Assembly: GCA_965248815.1 (NCBI GenBank)
Contig: CBDFKK010000008.1
Coordinates: 2,418,001-2,482,000 of the forward strand
Reading direction: 5' to 3'
Length of the DNA stretch: 64,000 bases
DNA from: CBDFKK01 sp965248815
GTDB lineage: Bacteria; Pseudomonadota; Alphaproteobacteria; SMXP01
Part shown: piece by piece, positions 35,347 through 42,528 of the stretch
Numbering within the stretch: position 1 is the first letter of the stretch
Layout of the letters: each line of letters opens with the position of its first letter
Position numbers and translations under genes: made by a program
Notes under the pieces: generated by a model
Seen by the model: only the letters and a program-made list of their open reading frames with translations
The model's database searches: none
What the model was told of the DNA's origin: nothing

Positions 35347-36165
35347 ATGAAGAAACTCAAAAGCACCACCGTGATTTTGATCGGCATATTGATCAGTAGG
35401 GTTCGCCGCATCATTGGGACTATCGTCGCGCCTTGCGTTGTTCTAGTCCCGATGCTTTTCTCTTTTGATGCGCCAAATGCTTGGGCCGAAGAGAGCGAAG
35501 AGAAAGTAGCCGTGGCGGTCGAGCGCACGGTCAGAGGCGAATACTCTTGTGCAGTATTAGATGATGGCAGCGACTGCGGCGACGCCCAGTGGATTCTATC
35601 TCTCCAAGCGGACGGCAGCCGAATCCTGAGGGCGTATCACTACGTCACTGCCACGGGCGTTCAAAACAGTACTGTCTCGCGAGTCGATGAAAACTTTCAT
35701 CCGGAGGAGGGCTTTATCAATTTATACCGAGACGGAGAGTCTTATGGTTCGGCATTTTTCTTGGTCAAAGGATCGACTTTGTCCATGACGGTCAATACGC
35801 CCGATGAACACTATGCCGAAAACCTCGACGTCCCCGACGAGTTTCACCTTTTGCTCTATCCGATCACGGCTTATGGCTGGCTTATGGCCAACTACGATCA
35901 CGAAGCCGGCGGTCCGCAGCCGGTAAACTTGTGCGCCGTAGCCCCGGCGGGCCGTGGCCCTTCGTGCTCCATTGATGTCCGTGACATTGAGTTCTTGGGG
36001 AAGGAAACAATTACAGTGCCGGCGGGCACCTTTGACGCCGATCATTACAAAGTAGGCAGCAGCGGTGATACCTGGATCGTCGGTCCCGACCATATGGTCG
36101 TGCAACATCAACACAGTCGGCGCAATCTACAATTTAAGCTCGTAGAGTACGAAATCGAGCCCTAA
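35347..36165 (+). CDS. exported four-cysteine paralogue 3 (unrecognised family)
   Basis: Third family member, about 272 residues from ATG 35347 (CAGGAA five bases upstream; the frame is open from 35323). Signal peptide ends AWAEES. Mature part: VERTVRGEYSC, SDCGDAQ, RILRAYHYV, YGSAFFLVKGSTLS, AYGWLMANYDHEAGG, LCAVAPAGRGPSC, TITVPAGTFDADHYKVG, VVQHQH and LVEYEIEP. It is more distant from the other two, but all four cysteines are kept, which fits two disulfide bonds in the periplasm. Confidence 0.8.
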   Translation: MKKLKSTTVILIGILISRVRRIIGTIVAPCVVLVPMLFSFDAPNAWAEESEEKVAVAVERTVRGEYSCAVLDDGSDCGDAQWILSLQADGSRILRAYHYVTATGVQNSTVSRVDENFHPEEGFINLYRDGESYGSAFFLVKGSTLSMTVNTPDEHYAENLDVPDEFHLLLYPITAYGWLMANYDHEAGGPQPVNLCAVAPAGRGPSCSIDVRDIEFLGKETITVPAGTFDADHYKVGSSGDTWIVGPDHMVVQHQHSRRNLQFKLVEYEIEP

Positions 36166-36486
36166 ATCAGAGGCAGCTCCATCAAGAAAATCTCTTCGCC
36201 TGTGTGATTGAGAAAGTTGCCTGTCACTGCCGCGAAGTCCCTCCCCGGTATGACTCTGCGAGTGGCCTGAAAGTCAAGTAGGCTTAGCTCATGGAATTTC
36301 GCGGGAAGTCAGCTTCCTCTAAACACTCTTCGTGAGCTGTCTTGACCCTTGAGAACTATCAGTCTCGCCACTCAAAGCGCGGCACCGTAATTTGATGCAA
36401 TCCCAGGTACAGCGAGTGGTGCTCCATTTCGTTATTCGCCGGGTTTAAGAAATGTGTAACTCTTCCATTATGGGAGGCACGTGCAA
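36166..36486. other. intergenic region with a copy of the island repeat box
   Basis: No gene seen. At 36446-36461 lies TAAGAAATGTGTAACT, identical to 38936-38951 in the right inverted-repeat arm and in the same orientation. A 27-nt stretch at 36332-36358 recurs with three mismatches at 37323-37349, after the next SDR gene. The region ends with GGGAGG, the ribosome-binding site for ATG 36487. Confidence 0.6.
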
Positions 36487-37233
36487 ATGCGCATTAAGAT
36501 GAAAACTGGACATTTCGGATCGTTCTTAATAGTCGGTTTATGTAGCCTCTTCTTGGCCACGAGTGCTTATGCGGACAGCATATTGGTTTTTGGCGGTACG
36601 GGACGTCTTGGGGCGGAAGTCGTCAAGCAATTGGTCAATGGTGGTGAAGATGTGGTCGTATTTGCGCGACCGGATTCCAGTCGTGAGCGACTTGAAGGTT
36701 TTAGCGTCGATTATCTGATTGGTGACGCGCTGAACAATGGGGAGGTCGAAGCAGCATTTAAATCCAAGAGTTTTCGGATTGCCGTCAATGCCCTTTCAAA
36801 CAGGCGAAATACTGACAGTGCGGCTTTTTATGAGAGAAGCCAAAAGCTGATTACGGACTGGGCCAAGGCGACGGGAGTAGAACGCGTCATCCTTCACAGC
36901 TCTGTTGGCGTTGGCGACAGCCGCGCTATCTTTTCGGAAGGCGCTTTGAAATCACGAGAGGACGTGCTTCGCGACAAGGAAGCCGCCGAGAGTTATCTGA
37001 CGTCGTCAGGCATAGAATACACGATCATCCGAAATTTCCGCCTTCGCTACCAACCGTTAGATCCACAATTTAAGGGCACGGCCTACCTGACCGATGACAC
37101 CACAGTCTTAGGAGGAATAAGTAGAACTGATCTTGCAATCCTGATGTTGTCCTGCCTTGAGGGACCATATTGCAAAAACAAAATTCTGCATGCCAAAGAC
37201 AATGGACCTATGCCGCCTCCTGCCCAAAGATGA
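36487..37233 (+). CDS. exported NmrA/SDR-like NAD(P)-binding protein 3
   Basis: Atypical SDR of about 248 residues. ATG 36487 is chosen over GTG 36481 because GGGAGG stands at the proper distance. The signal peptide (SFLIVGLCSLFLATSAYA) is cut directly before DSILVFGGTGRLGAEVV, so the nucleotide-binding loop starts at the mature N-terminus. Then come GDALNNGEVEAAF, VERVILHSSVGVGDS and IEYTIIRNFRLR. Last intact SDR of the cluster. Close in pattern to the SDR tail fused to the transposase at 29996. Confidence 0.83.
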   Translation: MRIKMKTGHFGSFLIVGLCSLFLATSAYADSILVFGGTGRLGAEVVKQLVNGGEDVVVFARPDSSRERLEGFSVDYLIGDALNNGEVEAAFKSKSFRIAVNALSNRRNTDSAAFYERSQKLITDWAKATGVERVILHSSVGVGDSRAIFSEGALKSREDVLRDKEAAESYLTSSGIEYTIIRNFRLRYQPLDPQFKGTAYLTDDTTVLGGISRTDLAILMLSCLEGPYCKNKILHAKDNGPMPPPAQR

Positions 37234-37529
37234 ATCTGATTAATTTGCCGCAGCAAGAATCAATTGCTGCATTGGCCCCAAAGCACTTGGCAAGCCCCTT
37301 CAAGTGCCCCCACAGGCCCTTTGTGAGCTTTCTTGACCCCTGAGAATTAGTCGTCTAACCCCGCAGTCTTTTCAAATCTTTGGATGACAGCCGGGCTCAA
37401 CCCGTATATGTGCACAGCACACGATGGAATTTCTTGAAAAGAGATTCCGCGAAATAAAAGTGCCGCGCGAATGAAATCAGCTAAGTCTCAAGCGAAAAAT
37501 AATGCGTCAGCGCGCAAACTGATTGAACA

Positions 37530-37933
37530 TTGATTTGGTCTGCGTTTCCGTTGTTGCTCATTCTGGTCCTAGCCTTCAATCTGATTGTTCTATTAACCGG
37601 CGCTGATGCTCAATAATTTCTCGAAATAGAATTAATCGGAATTATCGTTGCCTCCGGCGACGTTCGGCATTTAACGATACGCGATCCTTTGCTATCAAGG
37701 GCGCTTGTCATGCTTTTCATTGACATCTTGCAGTCCGCCGACATTGACCGAAACATTTTGGCCAATCACGCGTTGTCCACCGTTGTCTTGATCTTGGCTT
37801 CGATTGAATTTATCGCCTATCCGGATTTGCGAATGGCACGTTCTTCTTAATCACGTTAATAACGCTGATTGATGTCGTCGCTGGCTACTCAATTACAATT
37901 CGTACCGCTCTAAGGGGTATCGCCGTTGGTTAA
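37530..37933 (+). pseudogene. decayed small integral-membrane protein gene
   Basis: Reading from 37530 gives a membrane-protein pattern, SAFPLLLILVLAFNLIVLL, then TAA at 37614-37616 in frame, then VASGDVRHLTIRDPLLSRAL, VMLFIDILQS and LSTVVLILASIEFI. Near 37820-37835 a one-base shift moves the signal to another frame, which continues GTFFLITLITLIDVVAGYSI and TIRTALRGIAVG to a stop at 37931. The order of three to four membrane segments ending in LIDVVAGYSITIRTA matches a conserved small membrane protein seen in alphaproteobacteria. Two lesions, so a true pseudogene. Name and function unknown. Confidence 0.65.
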
Positions 37934-38135
37934 TAGTTGACTCTCAATGAATGTCCTTCCGCAATTCACGTGTCAGCTAACGTGGTAGCTGGTTTTCTTC
38001 AATGGGCAGGGTTCTATGAGCTATTCCAGGTAAGTCAACGCTAATAGAAGTGATCTTGAGAAGGTCTGCTTTTGCGCTGAAAGCGGCCCTTAGCCGTTTA
38101 TCAATACACGCAGCGCGACAGATCGTTTTGCGTGA
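37934..38135. other. AT-rich spacer, no feature seen
   Basis: About 200 nt between the membrane pseudogene and the convergent secreted-protein gene. With 37234-37529 it makes the flanks of the pseudogene gene-free. No RNA gene or terminator could be recognised. Confidence 0.5.
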
Positions 38136-38603
38136 TTAATTGATATTCACAATAGCTCCCTTCACGGTCACACTACCGCCGGTAGATATCTCCTGTCCGG
38201 CCGAACCTCCCGAGACGAATTCGGCTTCCCCCATTTTCACCTTAAAGGGCGCGCCTAACTCAATATTACATTCGGCTGAAATATTGATGTCGAGCTCCAT
38301 CTTCGCTTTCTCGTTCTCAGGCAACAGCCTCAGCGGCTCCTCAATGACAATGACCGGGCTCAGCGTGACTTTGTGTTCGCGCGCGCCGCGGTCGCTTGGA
38401 AATTCGCCCGGACCTTCGATTAATAGGCCGTCGACAAAAATTCCCCCAAAGACGCCGCCAGACTCGCCGTCAATATCCAAAAAAATCTTGCAGTCGTCCT
38501 TGCCGGCCGACTTTGACGATTCATTTTCTGCCATGGCCGTTGCAGCCATCGCCATGACCCCACCGACTAACGCCGTCGCTACGCGCGTGTGAAATCCATT
38601 CAT
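38136..38603 (-). CDS. secreted hypothetical protein
   Basis: Predicted periplasmic protein of 155 residues from ATG 38603, preceded by GAGGAGG; the frame is open to 38696. Signal peptide MNGFHTRVATALVGGVMA to ATAMAEN. The mature part is acidic and beta-rich (CKIFLDIDGESGGVFGG, LSPVIVIEEPLRLLPENEK, ISAECNIELGAPFKV), with two cysteines. No family recognised. Only minus-strand gene in the island. Confidence 0.7.
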   Translation of the reverse strand: MNGFHTRVATALVGGVMAMAATAMAENESSKSAGKDDCKIFLDIDGESGGVFGGIFVDGLLIEGPGEFPSDRGAREHKVTLSPVIVIEEPLRLLPENEKAKMELDINISAECNIELGAPFKVKMGEAEFVSGGSAGQEISTGGSVTVKGAIVNIN

Positions 38604-38885
38604 TTTTGTCCTCCTCTCAAACGGGTCGCTGGTGAAGACTGCGCGGTGCTCATGCCCTGCACAAATCCCGTCTCCATTGTGCCCCATAGCTGACATCTAA
38701 ACCGGGCAATTCCGCTTTCGCTTCGTCTGTTTCTTGGCGAAAAGCGGTCAACCGGATCTTTTGAAACTGCCCAATGAAACCGGGCAAAACCAGCACAGCA
38801 GACATTGTTATATATTGTGCTGCTGTCTTTCGCTCATGAGCTATCAGACGAACCAAGCTGATTCACAATCTCACGACGTCCCTAT

Positions 38886-38952
38886 GTGTAAGTTCTGTGT
38901 AAATCTTCGTCCTAGTCACACGAAAATTCCACACGTAAGAAATGTGTAACTT
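38886..38952 (-). repeat. right arm of the 67-nt inverted repeat
   Basis: Inverted partner of 29020-29086, ending 129 nt from the 3' end of tRNA-Arg. The box pairs recur as GTGTAA/GTGTAA on this strand. Part of it (38936-38951) recurs inside the island at 36446-36461. Confidence 0.85.
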
Positions 38953-39081
38953 CCTTATTCCCAGAAATCCGCTAAATAATCGATCAATCGATCTTCGGAA
39001 AAAGTCATATAAATTTCGTTTTCATCCGTGGACGGAGTTTTTTAAGTTTCTGATTGAAAAGAAAATCTGGTCGGAGAAATG

Positions 39082-39158
39082 TGGCGCGCCGAGAGGGATT
39101 CGAACCCCCGACCCCCAGATTCGTAGTCTGGTGCTCTATCCAGCTGAGCTATCGGCGC
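39082..39158 (-). tRNA. tRNA-Arg (anticodon ACG)
   Basis: Cloverleaf of 77 nt with encoded CCA. Acceptor GCGCCGA/TCGGCGC, D-arm GCTC/GAGC, anticodon stem CCAGA/TCTGG with loop CTACGAA (anticodon ACG, read as ICG), and a T-arm with TTCGAAT. It faces tRNA-Val across the island and marks its right border. Confidence 0.97.
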
Positions 39159-39367
39159 GCAAGGCCCGCCAGCTTGCTCGACCGGCGGAGCCGCGGAGAT
39201 TTGGCACAAAGCGGGCGCCAAGGCAAGGGCAGGCGGTTTCCGCCAGAGAGTAGGCGTTTACCGATCTCTTGCCCGCGTCCGCCGCCTTGGCTAGGGTGCC
39301 CTTCCGTCTGTTCCTTATCCGATTGTCGAAAAACGCGGAAGACGGTTTCCGAACTGGAGAGCAAAGC

Positions 39368-40636
39368 ATGTCCAAAAGGACGCGTCATCTCAAACGCGCG
39401 AGCTCCCTTGTCGTAGAGCTAGGGTTAGCGGCGGTGCTGCTTTCAGGTTGCAACGGAAATCCCGGTTTTTTGGGCGGTGGTTCGAAAGACAATTTGCCTG
39501 CGCCGGTCGTCGAATGGCCTGCAGAACCTGAGGCCGCGGCGGCTGAGCTTCAATCCGTCCCGTCGAGCGGCACACGCGTTGGCCAGTACGCCACCGGGCT
39601 GCAGGCGCAGCTGGCAAATTTGCAGTCGGAAATCGCGATGCAGCAGGCTGACATACAGACCTTACTGAGCGCCAACGCCGCGAATGTCGAAATTTTTTAC
39701 GGTACATTTGCGGCCGTTGAAGCTCGCCTGCATTTGGGCACGCTGCCAAACAACCCCGTTCTCATAGAACAGTGGAACGAAGCGCAAGCTGCTCTCGATC
39801 AAATCGCTTGGAACGTCCGTGATCTGGATCTTCTGATTGAGTCGCTCATTGGCCAGGCCAATACCATTAACAATGTGCGCCGTGAGGTGCAGATTTTGGG
39901 CGGAGATCCAGAAGGCAACGCGCGCGATCGCGACAACCTCATGCGAGTCGAAAGTGACGCAACCGCGACGCTCAACTTGATCGATCGTCTGCAGCAAGAG
40001 GCGCTCTATGCTATGGGCCGCGAGGCATCGTTCGTTCAGGTTAGGCGGGGAGAACTAACTACGCTTCAAGATGCAATCCGCGTCGGCGATTTGGCGGATA
40101 CAACGATCGCCACCGCAGCCGTGCCCTCGCGTACGGTGAAATCGCCTGAGCCGAAGTTAGAGGCAAGTCAGCCGGCGCCGCCTGCTCCGGACTTGGCGGT
40201 GGAGCCGGCACAAGAACGACCGCAACAGGAGTCCCAGCAATCAGCGGCACCCACCGCTCCCGCCGAGCCAGTAGAGCCGCCGGCTAAGCAACAAGTGGCC
40301 GCGGTGGACATGGATGCGATCAAGAGCTTGCCGCTGGTCATTATCCGTTTCGATCGGCCGAGCGTTGTCTATGAAGGTCCTTTGGAGCGAGCCATCCGAA
40401 AGACGTTGGCCGAAGACCCCAAAACTCAATTCAATTTGGTCGCTGTCTTTCCGCCTCGTGAAGACGAAGCTGCACTGCTCCAAGCCGAGTCGGCCTCTTG
40501 GCAATACGCCGAATCTGTATTTCGGTCGCTAACTGAAATTGGCGTAGCCCCGGAACAGATCGAAATGCGCACGCAAGTCAAAGACGCCGCCAAGAGCAAT
40601 GAAGTGCATATATATGTATCGCCTAAGACGCTTTGA
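39368..40636 (+). CDS. lipoprotein with coiled-coil and proline-rich regions
   Basis: Probable outer-membrane or periplasmic lipoprotein of 422 residues. ATG 39368 is followed by a signal with lipobox LLSGC (Cys about 28). Residues 70-260 are helical and coiled-coil-like (LQAQLANLQSEIAMQQADIQ), about 280-345 is rich in Pro, Ala and Gln, and the last 100 residues form a compact domain (LPLVIIRFDRPSVVYEGPL, ending HIYVSPKTL) that resembles an OmpA-like beta-alpha fold without the clear peptidoglycan motif. Role unknown; an envelope structural role is inferred. Confidence 0.75.
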   Translation: MSKRTRHLKRASSLVVELGLAAVLLSGCNGNPGFLGGGSKDNLPAPVVEWPAEPEAAAAELQSVPSSGTRVGQYATGLQAQLANLQSEIAMQQADIQTLLSANAANVEIFYGTFAAVEARLHLGTLPNNPVLIEQWNEAQAALDQIAWNVRDLDLLIESLIGQANTINNVRREVQILGGDPEGNARDRDNLMRVESDATATLNLIDRLQQEALYAMGREASFVQVRRGELTTLQDAIRVGDLADTTIATAAVPSRTVKSPEPKLEASQPAPPAPDLAVEPAQERPQQESQQSAAPTAPAEPVEPPAKQQVAAVDMDAIKSLPLVIIRFDRPSVVYEGPLERAIRKTLAEDPKTQFNLVAVFPPREDEAALLQAESASWQYAESVFRSLTEIGVAPEQIEMRTQVKDAAKSNEVHIYVSPKTL

Positions 40637-40646
40637 CCGATTGGCT

Positions 40647-41669
40647 TTAGGGCTTGATGCGCTCTTTATAGCTCTCCAACGAAAATATAGTTTCAGCTTC
40701 ATACACCCCACGCGCGATAGCGCGCGCCATGCAGTCGGCTGCGAGTGCGCCTAACTGCGATACCGAAAGAGCAGCCGGGCCATCCAGCGCGCGTTTGCCT
40801 GTGGCAAGCATGAAAACGGTGTCGCCATCCAACATCGTATGAGCCGGGCGTATAGCCCGCGCCAACCCATCTTGCGCCATGATGGCGACGCGGCGTGCCT
40901 CGGCTGGAGTTAAAATCGCGTTCGTCGCGACGACGCCAATGGTTGTGTTTTGCTTGGTCGCCGCTGCGGCTTTGGTATCGGCGTAGACATCTTGTTCGAT
41001 CGCTTGATCGCCCGGCCGGCGACCGCCGAATTCGCCATCTCGTTCGAACGGCCAAGCCCAAAAACACTCCGTACCCGGAATGATCGGCGAGCCGAATGAA
41101 TTGACAGCTGCAAGGGCAGCCACTTGCAGACCGTTATCTGTAACGGCTGAAGCGCTACCTAAACCGCCTTTTACCGAGCCGGCGGAGGCGCCAAACCCTG
41201 CGCCTACATTGCCAAGGGAAAACGCGCCGGTTGCAACGTTGCTAAGAGCTTCAGCGCCTAGTCTGTCGTAGGGTGGCTCGTCGCCCCAGTCCTTATCACC
41301 GCCGTTGGTCAGATCAAACAGAATGGCAGCCGGTATCACAGGGGAGGCGAGGGCCGAGCTGTCTAGGCGAAAGCCTCGCCCTCGGGCGCCCAGGATTTTA
41401 GCCACAGCTGAAGCGGCGGCGAGCCCGTAAGACGAACCACCTGATAAGACGATCGCGTCCACGTCGTCGACCAGGTTTTCGGGGAGCAGGGCATCGGTTT
41501 CTCTCGTGCCGGGGCCACCGCCACGGCAGTCAACGGACGCCACGGCGCGAGCGTCGGGGACAATCACCGTCACGCCGGTACCCACAACTTCGTCATGGGC
41601 GTTTCCCACGGTAATGCCGTCAACATCGGTTATTAAATTAGCAGCGCCGGGTTGTGGGACTTTGGTCAT
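40647..41669 (-). CDS. P1 family (DmpA-like) peptidase
   Basis: N-terminal-nucleophile hydrolase of 340 residues, family S58/P1. Seen: LITDVDGITVGNAHDE at the start, GGGPGTRETDALLPEN, AIVLSGGSSYGLAAASAV, VGAGFGASAGSVKGGLGSAS and TTIGVVATNAILTPAEARR, where autoproteolysis of this family generates two chains. Relatives are aminopeptidases acting on D-amino-acid amides or beta-peptides, with uncertain natural substrates. Complete in length. Confidence 0.9.
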   Translation of the reverse strand: MTKVPQPGAANLITDVDGITVGNAHDEVVGTGVTVIVPDARAVASVDCRGGGPGTRETDALLPENLVDDVDAIVLSGGSSYGLAAASAVAKILGARGRGFRLDSSALASPVIPAAILFDLTNGGDKDWGDEPPYDRLGAEALSNVATGAFSLGNVGAGFGASAGSVKGGLGSASAVTDNGLQVAALAAVNSFGSPIIPGTECFWAWPFERDGEFGGRRPGDQAIEQDVYADTKAAAATKQNTTIGVVATNAILTPAEARRVAIMAQDGLARAIRPAHTMLDGDTVFMLATGKRALDGPAALSVSQLGALAADCMARAIARGVYEAETIFSLESYKERIKP

Positions 41670-41720
41670 TGCGAAGATTAGCTGGTGATGAGATCGGCTG
41701 TGGTAAGACGGACGAGGCGC

Positions 41721-42434
41721 TTATGCGACTTTGCGCAATACTTCACCGGCGAGAAGCCGAATTTCCGCCGCTGCCAGCGAACTTGGCGCGGATTCCGTAA
41801 CCCCTTTTCCCTCCATCAGGCTGGAAGCAAAGGCAATCCGATTGCCGACGTGAGAGCGTGCGAGGGGCACGCCGTCGTCTTTCAAGCCTTGAAGCAACTG
41901 ATCCGCCAGCCGGGCCCGTGGAGGCACGCGATTGAGTACGATAATCGCCGGCTTGCGCTCCTTTTCGATGAGATCGAGGGTCGATTGTGAGGCCCAGATG
42001 TCCATAGGGCTCAATTGCGCAGGGACGACAATAAGGTCCGCAACACGAATGGCTTGTCGCGTAGCCGACGTGTCACGATGGGGCGGCGTATCGAGAACAA
42101 CGATATCGGAATCCCGCTTGGCCCGCGCCAATTCCGTTGTGATTCGCCAGCCCGGTGCTTGCCGCAAAACTAAATTGTCGTCGGGACCGAAGCGCTCTTC
42201 TCTGACATTGAACCAGTCGGTCAAACTTTGTTGCGGATCCATATCCAGCAACGTAACGCGGCGGCTCGCTTTTTTCACCTCGCGTGTGGGACGACCATTG
42301 GTTGGTCGGCGAAATCCGTATCCGGATTGTTCTGTCCCGAGACCTGCCCATGCAATCGCCAAATGTGCGGCCAATGAGGTTTTACCGGCGCCGCCTTTTT
42401 GTTGCGCCACAGTAATGACCTTGACCATTGTCAT
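41721..42434 (-). CDS. ParA family ATPase
   Basis: Deviant-Walker ATPase of 237 residues. The P-loop is QQKGGAGKTSLAAHLA; Walker A' and B regions appear as LLDMDPQQSLTDWF and IVVLDTPPH. It acts in partition or positioning of DNA or proteins. Compared with close ParA proteins there is an extra stretch of about 22 residues (about 33-56, GYGFRRPTNGRPTREV within it) between the first helix and second strand. No parB is adjacent, so this is an orphan ParA. Confidence 0.87.
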   Translation of the reverse strand: MTMVKVITVAQQKGGAGKTSLAAHLAIAWAGLGTEQSGYGFRRPTNGRPTREVKKASRRVTLLDMDPQQSLTDWFNVREERFGPDDNLVLRQAPGWRITTELARAKRDSDIVVLDTPPHRDTSATRQAIRVADLIVVPAQLSPMDIWASQSTLDLIEKERKPAIIVLNRVPPRARLADQLLQGLKDDGVPLARSHVGNRIAFASSLMEGKGVTESAPSSLAAAEIRLLAGEVLRKVA

Positions 42435-42528
42435 TCCTCTGAAGAAACGGAGGGAAGTTTTCTTCGAATCGCGATGTGGATCTTAGTCCTTGAACACGAC
42501 CCGCTCAACAATCACGACGATGGATTGT

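Larger units (their letters stand above)
28891..39081. mobile_element. accessory island between two facing tRNA genes, bounded by 67-nt inverted repeats
   Basis: All sequence between tRNA-Val and tRNA-Arg looks acquired: a broken insertion element, three paralogous exported proteins, exported SDR proteins, a decayed gene and long AT-rich spacers, set in an otherwise tightly packed chromosome. At both ends the first 129 nt after the tRNA are related in inverted orientation (each has TCCGTnnACGGA about 46 nt from the tRNA), followed by the repeat arms at 29020-29086 and 38886-38952. No integrase, relaxase or replication gene is present, so if mobile once it is now a remnant. That it was an integrative element is inference. 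Confidence 0.65.

Noticed and set aside
38791..38823. CAGCACA/TGTGCTG dyad upstream of the secreted protein gene
   Set aside because: Loop is long and pairing short; could be an operator but nothing supports it further.
28891..39081. Island ends as Tn7-like transposon ends next to tRNA genes
   Set aside because: The inverted similarity continues outward past the repeats to the tRNA genes, no TGT...ACA terminus is seen, and no tns gene is present.
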